This document shows, piece by piece, positions 44,818 to 53,700 of a DNA stretch of 64,000 nucleotides. A program made the translations under genes and the position numbers. How positions within the stretch are numbered: position 1 is the first letter of the stretch; each line of letters starts with the position of its first letter. The notes under the pieces were generated by a model. It was given only the letters and a program-made list of their open reading frames with translations. It was not told where the DNA came from and made no database searches. Origin of the DNA: PCC-6802 sp943367755 (GTDB lineage Bacteria > Cyanobacteriota > Cyanobacteriia > Pseudanabaenales > Pseudanabaenaceae); assembly GCA_943367755.1 (NCBI GenBank), contig CALRKB020000002.1:1-64000 (forward strand), read 5' to 3'.

Positions 44818-46188
44818 GTGCAAAAACCTAATAACTACTACGAAATTCTGGGTGTACCTCGCAGTGCTAGTTTTGTTGAAATTAAAGCCGCCTATTACCG
44901 TTTAGTCCGTCTGTATCACCCAGACGCAAACCCCACCGATCGAGAATCTCAAGACAAGTTTTGTCAGATCGCAGAAGCTTACCGAGTGTTGCACGATCCC
45001 GATCTCCGATCGCTCTACGATCGCGGCATCGAAAATTTAGATAATTTGCCAACAAACTCTATCAGCCGAGAAGCAGAAGAAAGCTACGCGCAAGGTATAG
45101 AAAAGGCTAATAAAGGCGACTATAGGGGATCAATTAAGCATTTTACGGATGCGATCGCGTGCAATCGCAACTACGCAGCGGCATATAACAGTCGCGGTCT
45201 GGCTTACTATAAGCTCGGCGACTCAGCCACGGCGATCGATGATTTTAACCAGGTGATTCAACTAAATCCTAATTTTGCCGAAGCTCACTATAATCGAGGC
45301 TTAGCTCGATTCCGATTGGGATACGCTCAAGCTGCGATCGAAGATTTTACCCAAGCCCTAAATCTGAAGCCTGACTACGGTCAAGCTTATTATCGGCGCG
45401 GCCTAATACATGCAGAATTAGGGGATCGTCAAAGCGCGATCGCCGACTTGCAGATGGCGGCCCAGATGTTTGCAGCGCAGTCAGATCTGTCGAGCTGTCA
45501 GCTTGCTGAAGCAGCAGTGCAATCGCTGCAAGTCAGATATAAATCGCGGCAAATCATGAGTGGGATTAGGGAATTAATCAACGATACCCGTACAGCTCTC
45601 AGTACTTTTGTGGTTAATCCGGCGGGGGGCATGTTACCTGCTTACGCTAAGCTAACTCTACCCAGGGCAGTAAGACTAAGCATTCTGATGGCGATCGCTT
45701 TCAATGTTTGCTTTACGGTGGGAGCAAATCTCGCGTGGCGACAGCTCTATGGTAATCTTGTGCCCATCGATAAGCTAGTATTCACGGGCGGAGCAGTATT
45801 TCTAGGTTTTGCCGTTTCTAGCTTTTTTATGCGCAGTATATGGCGAGGGAGGGGCAGCTTTGTAGGCGATCTATTTATTGCTGGGGCAGCGTTGCTACCT
45901 ATGGGAATTTTAGTATTACTGAGCGGAGCAATTGGCTTTAGCAACAGCGCGATCGCCTTGTCCGTACTGTCTATATTTACTACTTCCTATGCTGTCCTGA
46001 CCACCTACAGTGGCTGCAATCAAATATCCAACATGTCTGAAGAGGCATCCACCCTGAGCGTACCAATTATCTTTTGTTTGACTGGCTTTGTTTTTGTTGC
46101 TTGCCTAGCCTGGATGAGACCAGGGGGATTGCGCCCCGACGGGTGGGTGATGATGCTCACAAATCTGGTAGGGGTAGGGTTGGTCTGA
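44818..46188 (+). CDS. DnaJ-domain protein with TPR repeats and membrane segments
   Basis: A 456-residue protein starting at GTG. The J domain is residues 5-70, with the HPD motif in RLYHPDANP. Four TPR units follow (about 82-220), for example YNSRGLAYYKLGDSATAIDD and YNRGLARFRLGYAQAAIEDF. The C-terminal third has about five hydrophobic segments. It probably recruits Hsp70 at a membrane. Substrate unknown; such J-TPR membrane proteins are common in cyanobacteria. Confidence 0.82.
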   Translation: MQKPNNYYEILGVPRSASFVEIKAAYYRLVRLYHPDANPTDRESQDKFCQIAEAYRVLHDPDLRSLYDRGIENLDNLPTNSISREAEESYAQGIEKANKGDYRGSIKHFTDAIACNRNYAAAYNSRGLAYYKLGDSATAIDDFNQVIQLNPNFAEAHYNRGLARFRLGYAQAAIEDFTQALNLKPDYGQAYYRRGLIHAELGDRQSAIADLQMAAQMFAAQSDLSSCQLAEAAVQSLQVRYKSRQIMSGIRELINDTRTALSTFVVNPAGGMLPAYAKLTLPRAVRLSILMAIAFNVCFTVGANLAWRQLYGNLVPIDKLVFTGGAVFLGFAVSSFFMRSIWRGRGSFVGDLFIAGAALLPMGILVLLSGAIGFSNSAIALSVLSIFTTSYAVLTTYSGCNQISNMSEEASTLSVPIIFCLTGFVFVACLAWMRPGGLRPDGWVMMLTNLVGVGLV

Positions 46189-46258
46189 ATTTCTTGGTTC
46201 TAGCTGTAGATAGATCGCAAAACCATTCCCTACAGGGATTTTATTTGCTGGAAATTAC

Positions 46259-46390
46259 CTAATCTTCGTGATCTTCAAACGGATCGCTCAGTTTTTTGTT
46301 AGGAGGCCCAAAAGCAGTATAAATCGACAAGCCAGTTAGGAAGATTACGAAAGCCCCGATCGTTAACGTTATTGTCGTAGCATTTTCCAT
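46259..46390 (-). CDS. psbN: Photosystem II assembly protein PsbN
   Basis: A 43-residue single-span protein, ATG at 46390, TAG at 46259. The C-terminal GLSIYTAFGPPNKKLSDPFE is diagnostic of PsbN. PsbN is needed for photosystem II reaction-centre assembly rather than being a permanent subunit. It is divergent from psbH, the usual cyanobacterial arrangement. Confidence 0.93.
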   Translation of the reverse strand: MENATTITLTIGAFVIFLTGLSIYTAFGPPNKKLSDPFEDHED

Positions 46391-46469
46391 GAATTATTGC
46401 GATCGCTTAACATATTGGTACAATTGTACGATAATCTCAAATTAAATTCTTTTTAAAATAAGTCGCACT
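46391..46469. promoter_or_regulatory. Divergent psbN-psbH promoter region
   Basis: A 79-bp spacer with a HIP1 octamer (GCGATCGC) and a perfect 12-bp palindrome GTACAATTGTAC at 46418-46429. Both genes must be transcribed from here. The palindrome may overlap -35/-10 sequences or be an operator. Confidence 0.45.
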
Positions 46470-46664
46470 ATGTCACAACGTACTTGGTTGGGAGACATCC
46501 TCAGACCGCTAAATGCCGAATATGGCAAAGTTGCTCGCGGCTGGGGAACTACATCGGTCATGGCAGTGTTCATGGGTCTGTTTTTGGTGTTTTTGCTAAT
46601 TATTCTCCAGCTATACAACTCGTCTTTAATCCTAGAAGGCGTCAACTTAACCTGGGGTGGCTAG
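46470..46664 (+). CDS. psbH: Photosystem II reaction centre protein PsbH
   Basis: A 64-residue PsbH with the conserved N-terminal RTWLGDILRPLNAEYGKVAR and one membrane helix (about 28-48). It stabilises electron transfer between QA and QB and CP47 assembly. The length is standard for cyanobacteria. Confidence 0.96.
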   Translation: MSQRTWLGDILRPLNAEYGKVARGWGTTSVMAVFMGLFLVFLLIILQLYNSSLILEGVNLTWGG

Positions 46665-46703
46665 ACCGCTTTAGCAATTAATAGCCTTGAAATAAAAGTA
46701 GAC

Positions 46704-46729
46704 GATGCCCTGCCGATTTGCGGGGCATC
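46704..46729 (+). terminator. Hairpin after psbH
   Basis: A 10-bp stem, GATGCCCTGC (46704-46713) and GCGGGGCATC (46720-46729), with one G-T pair and a six-base loop. No long T run follows. It lies between psbH and tatA and could end psbH mRNA. Confidence 0.5.
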
Positions 46730-46762
46730 TCTATGCAAAGTAGAAAAATAGGTATACGCAGC

Positions 46763-47083
46763 ATGAATATTTTTGGGATTGGTTTGCCTGAAATGATCGT
46801 GATTATGGTGGTAGCGCTATTAATTTTTGGTCCTAAGAAGTTACCGGAAATTGGACGCAGCGTTGGTAAAGCGATTAAAGGATTTCAGGATGCTTCCCGC
46901 GAATTTGAATCTGAGTTTAAGCGCGAGGCAGAGCAATTAGAGAACCCAAAACCTGTCGCTACTAACATTTCAGACAGATTGGCCAACATACCAGATAGTG
47001 TTCCCGAGCCTGCATTAGAGGCTATATCAGACTCAGATAACGCATCCAAGCCCCAGACTGAATCTCAAACTTCAGATGCCTGA
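46763..47083 (+). CDS. tatA: Twin-arginine translocase subunit TatA/E
   Basis: A 106-residue Tat protein with the N-terminal helix MNIFGIGLPEMIVIMVVALL, the hinge IFGPKKLPEIGRSVGKAI and an amphipathic helix, then an acidic tail. It exports or inserts folded proteins at the thylakoid and plasma membrane. The start at 46763 is the family start; a longer frame begins at 46718. It overlaps pth by 8 bp. Confidence 0.92.
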   Translation: MNIFGIGLPEMIVIMVVALLIFGPKKLPEIGRSVGKAIKGFQDASREFESEFKREAEQLENPKPVATNISDRLANIPDSVPEPALEAISDSDNASKPQTESQTSDA

Positions 47084-47711
47084 ATCTATTTCTCCCGTAG
47101 ATCTGCCTGTTGATTTGATTGTCGGTTTAGGCAATCCTGGCAACGAATATAAGAATACTCGCCATAACATCGGGTTTATGGCGATCGAGCGCCTTGCTAA
47201 CCAATGGCAGATTAACCTGTCACCCGATCGCAAATTTCAAGGTATTTATGGCGATGGCAGATCCCCGAACGGCAAAAAAATCCGACTACTCAAGCCCACA
47301 ACCTACATGAACCTTTCTGGGCAGTCAGTGCGATCGCTACTTGATTGGTATAAGCTGTCACCGCAGTCTGTATTAGTAATCTACGATGATATGGACTTAC
47401 CATTTGGCAAAATTCGGTTGCGACCATCTGGCTCCGCAGGGGGACATAACGGCATGAAATCACTAATTTCCCATTTGGGCACGCAAAACTTCCCCCGTCT
47501 GCGGGTTGGGATTGGCAAAAGCGATCGCGCCTCACCTACTGCTATTAATCATGTCTTAGGCAGCTTTAATGCTGAGGAAACACAGGCCTTGCCGCAGGTA
47601 TTAAGATTAGTACAGGATGCCGTTATGGCATTGAGTATAGAAGGTATGGAAAAAACTATGAGCGTCTACAACAGCCGCGCCATCACCATAGGCAATGCCA
47701 TAACCCTTTGA
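47076..47711 (+). CDS. pth: Peptidyl-tRNA hydrolase
   Basis: A 211-residue Pth that frees tRNA from stalled peptidyl-tRNA. The catalytic region is GLGNPGNEYKNTRHNIGFMA, with the histidine in NTRHN. Other signatures are KPTTYMNLSG, VIYDDMDLPFG and GGHNGMKS. Its ATG overlaps the end of tatA. Confidence 0.96.
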   Translation: MPESISPVDLPVDLIVGLGNPGNEYKNTRHNIGFMAIERLANQWQINLSPDRKFQGIYGDGRSPNGKKIRLLKPTTYMNLSGQSVRSLLDWYKLSPQSVLVIYDDMDLPFGKIRLRPSGSAGGHNGMKSLISHLGTQNFPRLRVGIGKSDRASPTAINHVLGSFNAEETQALPQVLRLVQDAVMALSIEGMEKTMSVYNSRAITIGNAITL

Positions 47712-47797
47712 ATAAGACAGCTCTATAGCATCAAGAGTCGCCACAAGATATAGTTGTAGAACTAACAGGCCGCAGGTTGGACTGAGGAGAAAATATT

Positions 47798-48943
47798 ATG
47801 AAGGCCATGATCCTGGCTGCTGGTAAAGGTACGAGAATCCGTCCCATTACTTATGTCATGCCTAAGCCGATGATTCCAATTATGCAAAAGCCAGTAATGG
47901 AATTTTTGGTTGAATTACTACGTCAGCATGGTTTCGATCAAATCATGGTCAACGTCAGTCATTTATCCGAGGAAATTGAAAACTATTTCCGCGATGGTCA
48001 AAAATTTGGCGTCCAAATGGCCTATTCCTTTGAAGGCAGCATTATCAATGGCGAACTGGTTGGCGATGCCCTTGGTTCAGCTGGAGGCTTAAAGAAAATT
48101 CAGGACTTTTCCCCTTTCTTTGACAGCACGTTTGTAGTTATGTGCGGTGATGCACTGATCGATCTCGATCTAACTGCAGTGGTCAAGTGGCACCGTTCTA
48201 AGAAAGCCATGGCGACTGTTGTGACTAAAACTGTACCCAAGGAAGAAGTGTCCAGCTATGGTGTAGTCGTCACCGATGATGAGGGTCGGATTCTAGATTT
48301 CCAAGAAAAGCCCAAGGTCGACGAAGCGCGCAGTAATAATATCAATACTGGTATATATATCTTTGAGCCAGAAGTACTCAACTACATCCCATCTGGTACT
48401 GAATATGATATCGGTAGCGATTTATTTCCTAAACTTGTCAAGGCAGGTGCCCCTTTCTACGCAATCCCCATGGATTTTCAATGGGTAGATATTGGTAAGG
48501 TACCCGATTACTGGCAAGCAATTCAGGGCGTTCTGCAAGGCAAGATTAAAAATGTCAAAATCCCTGGCCGCGAAGTAGCACCTGGCATATTTACTGGCCT
48601 GAATGTATCGGTTAATTGGGATAAGGTGGATATCACTGGACCTGTATACATCGGTGGCATGACGCAAATCGAAGATGGAGCCAAGATCGTTGGCCCTACA
48701 ATGATTGGCCCTAACTGCCATGTTTGTAAGAGTGCAATTGTAGAGCGCAGTGTCATTTTTGAATATTCACGCCTTGCCGATGTGCGCCTAGTAGATAAGT
48801 TGGTATTCGGTCGCTACTGTGTTGATAAAACTGGCGCTACAATCGATTTACAAGCTGCAGCATTAGACTGGCTGATTACCGATGCACGTCAGGAGACTCA
48901 GACTCAACCACCGCAGGGATTCCCCAGCTTGAATGCTGGATAG
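47798..48943 (+). CDS. NDP-sugar pyrophosphorylase family protein
   Basis: A 381-residue nucleotidyltransferase. The N-terminal Rossmann-type domain starts MKAMILAAGKGTRIRPITYV. A left-handed beta-helix with hexapeptide repeats follows from about 260 (GPVYIGGMTQIEDGAKIVGP). It resembles mannose-1-phosphate guanylyltransferases and glucose-1-phosphate thymidylyltransferases. Which sugar and nucleotide are used is not clear. A good GAGG precedes the ATG. Confidence 0.85.
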   Translation: MKAMILAAGKGTRIRPITYVMPKPMIPIMQKPVMEFLVELLRQHGFDQIMVNVSHLSEEIENYFRDGQKFGVQMAYSFEGSIINGELVGDALGSAGGLKKIQDFSPFFDSTFVVMCGDALIDLDLTAVVKWHRSKKAMATVVTKTVPKEEVSSYGVVVTDDEGRILDFQEKPKVDEARSNNINTGIYIFEPEVLNYIPSGTEYDIGSDLFPKLVKAGAPFYAIPMDFQWVDIGKVPDYWQAIQGVLQGKIKNVKIPGREVAPGIFTGLNVSVNWDKVDITGPVYIGGMTQIEDGAKIVGPTMIGPNCHVCKSAIVERSVIFEYSRLADVRLVDKLVFGRYCVDKTGATIDLQAAALDWLITDARQETQTQPPQGFPSLNAG

Positions 48944-48963
48944 TTTAATTGGTGGAGAAAAGT

Positions 48964-49575
48964 TTAGTTGGATTTGAGTGCATTACGGAAGGTATTTGCG
49001 GCTTCTAAGCGCGACGTTTGTGCGATCGCGACACAGCGCGTGAGTAACTCTATATCTAGGTTGGCAATCTCGGGGATTTCGCTATGGGAAATTGCCTCAT
49101 AGTTATTATTGCGTAGGCGGTAGAGGCTGAATACACCATCTTGCCAAAACCAGACCTCAGGGATGCTTAACACCTGATAACGTTGTAGTTTTTTAGGGCC
49201 ACCACTCGTAAACACAACTTCAATCACTAGATCGGGGGTTGGTTTAGATACGCCAAAACAGTATGATTCATCTGGCTCAACCGAAACTTCGCCTTCGCGC
49301 TCTTGGGTCATAGAGCCTGTTGGCTCGAATTCAATATTTTGTTCTAGACAAAACAGCCCAATTAGAAAACCAATAAAGCGGCTAAAAGTTTCGTGAGCGC
49401 GTCCAGGTATGAGAATTTCGATGGTGTCGTTGTAATAGAAAAGCCGTATACCTCTAGATTCAGCAAAACCTTCCTGAATTAGCTTAAACTGCTGCCAAGT
49501 TATGCCTGAATAGACAAAGCGTTGATCTCGATCTTGCTCGATAGGTAGAGCTGTGCGTAGTGGGGTTTGGTTCAT
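48964..49575 (-). CDS. Uma2-family (DUF820) putative restriction-like nuclease
   Basis: A 203-residue protein of the Uma2/DUF820 family with a PD-(D/E)XK nuclease fold. Key residues are in VEPDESYCFG and TPDLVIEVVFTSGGPKKLQR. These genes are greatly expanded in filamentous cyanobacteria, and their role is unknown. It stands alone. Confidence 0.85.
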   Translation of the reverse strand: MNQTPLRTALPIEQDRDQRFVYSGITWQQFKLIQEGFAESRGIRLFYYNDTIEILIPGRAHETFSRFIGFLIGLFCLEQNIEFEPTGSMTQEREGEVSVEPDESYCFGVSKPTPDLVIEVVFTSGGPKKLQRYQVLSIPEVWFWQDGVFSLYRLRNNNYEAISHSEIPEIANLDIELLTRCVAIAQTSRLEAANTFRNALKSN

Positions 49576-49693
49576 GGTGATACCTCATTACCAATGTTTT
49601 TAGTATGCCATTGCAAAATGAAGATCGCGATCGCCAGGCTGAAAATTCTATACTGTTCATAGTAGGGCTGGTTTTCAAATCTAAGGAATGCTT

Positions 49694-50161
49694 ATGTTGT
49701 TGCAGGATAACAAACTCTTTAAAGCGATCGCACCGATTGTTACATTAGGCATATGCTTGAGTACGATTTCTGCCGCTGACGCTAGAACCTGTACGCCATT
49801 GCAAGTTGTCGGCGGATCTGGTACGCAGGTGGAGAAAAAAATTACGCCTGGGGGCACTCTGCTGACCAACGATAATTGGAATACTGATTTTGCCGTGCCG
49901 AGCGGTGTCAACTTTAATCGCTATGTGGCGGCAATTACTCCCAAAGATAATGCTAATTACAGCGTCAAACTTTTCCTCAAATACAGCAACAATACGGTTG
50001 ATAAGTTCTACGATCAGACTTCACCACTCAAAAAGGGCAAACTACTGCTGATCTCTGGCGAACCAAGGGCGAGAGAATCCCCATATCAGATCAACGTATT
50101 AGTGGGGGGACTAGAGGCGATCGGTACGGAATATTCCCTGACGGTATCCGGTTGTTATTAG
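49694..50161 (+). CDS. Secreted hypothetical protein
   Basis: A 155-residue protein with a signal peptide (LFKAIAPIVTLGICLSTISA, cleavage probably after ADA near residue 30). The mature part is beta-rich and has two cysteines, one near each end (TCTPLQ and SGCY), which may form a disulfide. I chose the second ATG because AAGGA lies at proper spacing before it. I do not recognise a family. A broken tandem relative follows at 50198. Confidence 0.7.
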   Translation: MLLQDNKLFKAIAPIVTLGICLSTISAADARTCTPLQVVGGSGTQVEKKITPGGTLLTNDNWNTDFAVPSGVNFNRYVAAITPKDNANYSVKLFLKYSNNTVDKFYDQTSPLKKGKLLLISGEPRARESPYQINVLVGGLEAIGTEYSLTVSGCY

Positions 50162-50197
50162 TAGAGCATTTAGTAAAGCTTGGCGATCACACAATCA

Positions 50198-50420
50198 ATG
50201 GCTATAAAAAACAACGCAATCAAACTGGTAGTTATATTGATATCTGCTGTTTTGCTTGGTGCGGCGGGACGCATCCTGAAAGGAATCGCCGCAGCTAATT
50301 TACCGAATCTCTGCTACCCCGCGTTCTAGTTCGGAACCATATCAGGTAAATGCTTTAATTGGAGGCGTAGAAAATGCGACTGGCACGACCTACGAACTAA
50401 CCGTATATGGCTGTAATTAA
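50198..50420 (+). pseudogene. Broken tandem copy of the secreted protein
   Basis: It starts with an ATG and signal-peptide-like VVILISAVLLGAAG. The frame stops at 50328. In another frame ISATPRSSSEPYQVNALIGG and TYELTVYGCN follow to a TAA at 50420. These match the end of the gene at 49694 (PYQINVLVGG, EYSLTVSGCY). About 80 middle residues are missing. Confidence 0.65.
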
Positions 50421-50797
50421 GGGCAAGTACAATTGGGTTACGAATGTTACCACAACTACATTCCTGTAGTGACCATCACATATAATTGTTAAATAAATGT
50501 ATATAAATCTCGATCAATCGCAATGTGTGTAGTTCACAGCCTGCAGTTATAATTTCCCAAAAGTTGGTGGCAAATGATTAATACACCAACCCTTGTAGTC
50601 TGAATAGCTTCTACACGCAATAAGGCTCGATCGAGCAATTACTCCTCAAACTATGCCTCAATTTATTTAATTTACTAGTGGGTCTTGTCGCGGGTTACTC
50701 AGACTTGACTCCAGTTTTGTAGTCGATACCAGTTAAGGCATAGCGCGATTTTATAGACCCCAAAAACACACTTGACAGCAATTTAAGTCGCTCAAAC
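50421..50797. promoter_or_regulatory. Upstream region of the glutamate synthase gene
   Basis: A 377-bp gene-free region. It contains two inverted repeats: ACTACA-TTCC-TGTAGT at 50455-50470, and GTTGGTG (50563-50569) with CACCAAC (50584-50590). I looked for the NtcA pattern GTA-N8-TAC expected for a nitrogen-assimilation gene and did not find a clear one. The upstream pseudogene ends just before it. Confidence 0.35.
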
Positions 50798-53700
50798 ATG
50801 CAACAACCTAACCAGAAGTCCACAAATATCCCAGGGCCATCATGGCTTGTAGAAGAGCGCGATGCCTGCGGTGTTGGTTTCATTGCCGACCAGGATGGAC
50901 GTGCCAGCCATAATCTCGTTGCGCAAGCGCTCAAGGCTCTTACTTGTATGGAGCATCGTGGCGGCTGTAGTGCGGACAGGGACTCTGGTGATGGTGCGGG
51001 TTTGATGACGGCGATCCCCTGGCAGTTGTTACAGGCATCAATACCAGGTATCGAGCCATCAATGTGTGCGGCGGGGATGATATTTTTACCCCAACAGCCA
51101 GATCGTCGAGCGATCTGTATCGAAATCACCGAGCGCTGTGCTGCGGAAGAAGGCTTAACCTTAGTTGGTTGGCGACAAGTTCCTGTCAAGCCTGAGGTTT
51201 TAGGTATACAGGCAAAAACAACCCAACCCCACATGGCGCAGGTCGTGTTTCAAGCTCAAAACCTGCGCGACGAAGCTCTTGAAAGAGCCATATATATTAC
51301 CCGCCGTCGCATCAAGATCGAAATCAGGCGGCGACACCCCGACTGGCATGCGGCATTTTATATCGCCTCCCTCTCAAATCGCACGATGATTTACAAGGGA
51401 TTGGTACGCTCCGCTGTACTGGGTGAGTTTTACGAAGATTTGCGCAACCCCTCCTACATTACGCCTTTCGCTCTCTATCATCGTCGATTTAGCACAAATA
51501 CGATGCCCAAGTGGCCGTTGGCTCAGCCCATGCGCTTCTTGGGGCATAACGGCGAAATCAATACGCTGCTCGGTAATATTAACTGGTTCATGGCAAGGGA
51601 AGGCGATCTCTCCCATCCTAATTGGGGCGATCGCATTAAGGATATCGTGCCCGTACTCAAGTCAAATGAAAGCGACTCGGCTGCCCTCGATCACATCTTT
51701 GAGTTGCTGATTGAAACTGGGCGCAGTCCCTTAGAAAGCCTGATGATGCTGGTGCCAGAGGCATACGATCGCCAACCTGATCTCAAAGATTGCCCCAGTA
51801 TTGTGGATTTTTACGAGTACCATAGCGGGCTCCAGGAAGCGTGGGATGGTCCTGCCCTGTTGGCATTTTGTGATGGCAAAATCGTAGGTGCTGGTTTGGA
51901 TCGCAATGGTCTGCGCCCGGCTCGCTATACGATTACCCGTGATGGCCTGGTGATCGTGGGATCTGAAGCGGGAACGGTAGATATTCCCGAATCGGATATT
52001 GTCGAAAAAGGCAAACTTGGTCCCGGTCAAGTCCTGGCCGTCGATCTGGTGAATCATGAGATTTTGAGGAATTGGGATATCAAGCAGCGGGTGGCAGAGG
52101 CTCATCCCTACGGTGAATGGCTGCAAGAGCATCGCCAGCAACTTAGTCCTCAGCCGTTCTCTGCCCAGACTGCTCTGGATGAGCAAAAGCTACTCACCTA
52201 CCAAACTGCGTTTGGCTATACGTTTGAAGATGTGGATATGGTAGTAGAAGCGATGGCGCAGGATGGCAAAGAGCCAGTGTTCTGCATGGGTGATGATGCA
52301 CCATTAGCTGTCCTCTCGAATAGTCCGCATTTACTCTATGACTACTTCAAACAGCGCTTTGCGCAAGTGACTAATCCTCCCATCGATCCATTGCGGGAGG
52401 GTATGGTGATGTCTCTGGCGATGAATTTAGGCAAGCGGGGCAACCTATTGGAAGCTAAGCCTGAGTTTGCCAGACAGATTAAGATCGATAGTCCTGTATT
52501 GAATGAAAGCGAATTTGCACAAATTCAGCAGATGGGATTTAAATCGATCAAATTGGATATCGTGTTCCCGCTCGATCGCGGCCCTCAAGGGCTCAAAGTA
52601 GTAATTGAAGATATTTGTAATGCCGCTGTCGCAGCGGTCAAAGCTGGTACGGAAATTTTGATCTTGAGCGATCTCGCCCTCGATCGTATCCATGCCTTTG
52701 TCCCTCCCATGTTGGCTGTGGGAGCAGTGCATCATCGCCTGATTGCCGAAGGGTTACGCATGCAGGCTTCGATTGTGGTGGAAACAGCCCAGTGCTGGAG
52801 CACTCACCATTTCGCCTGTCTGATTGGCTATGGTGCTAGTGCGATTTGTCCTTACCTGGCATTGGAAACCGCGCGGCAGTGGTGGGGTAAGCCCAAAACG
52901 CAGATGCAAATGCAGCAGGGCAAAATTAAATCTCTCTCCATCGAACAGGTGCAGGAGAAATATCGTCAGGCCGTCGAAGGTGGCTTGTTGAAAATTCTCT
53001 CGAAGATGGGCATCTCTCTGCTGTCAAGTTACAACGGCGCTCAGATTTTTGAAGCGATTGGGATGAGTGGCGAAGTCATCGATCTGTGCTTCCGAGGCAC
53101 GACTTCCCGCATCGGCGGTATGGAATTACACGATATTGCATCGGAAGTGATTAGCTTCCACGGGCGCGCTTTCCCAGAGTTGCAAACTAAGAAACTGGAA
53201 AACTTTGGTTTCGTGCAGTACCGTCCCGGTGGTGAATATCACATGAATAGCCCCGAAATGGCGAAAGCTCTGCATAAGGCGGTGGCGGGAGAAGGTTACG
53301 ACCACTACGAAGTCTACAAGCAGCAATTGCAAAATCGTCCTCCCACGGCTCTGCGTGACTTGTTGGAATTTAAGAGCGATCGCCCCAGTATTGACATTGA
53401 AGAGGTGGAACCAGTTACAGAGATTTTAAAGCGTTTCTGTACGGGTGCGATGTCGCTGGGAGCGCTCAGTCGCGAAGCTCACGAAGTATTGGCGATCGCC
53501 ATGAATCGTGTGGGTGGCAAATCTAATTGTGGTGAAGGTGGCGAAGATCCGATCCGTTATCTCAAAATTGATGATGTCGATGCAGAAACTGGATTATCGC
53601 CTACATTCCCCCACCTCAAGGGATTAAAGAATGGCGATACTGCTAACTCCGCGATCAAACAGGTTGCCTCAGGTCGATTTGGGGTCACTCCCGCATATTT

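Noticed and set aside
50421..50797. NtcA site before glutamate synthase
   Set aside because: No clear GTA-N8-TAC pattern could be found by eye.
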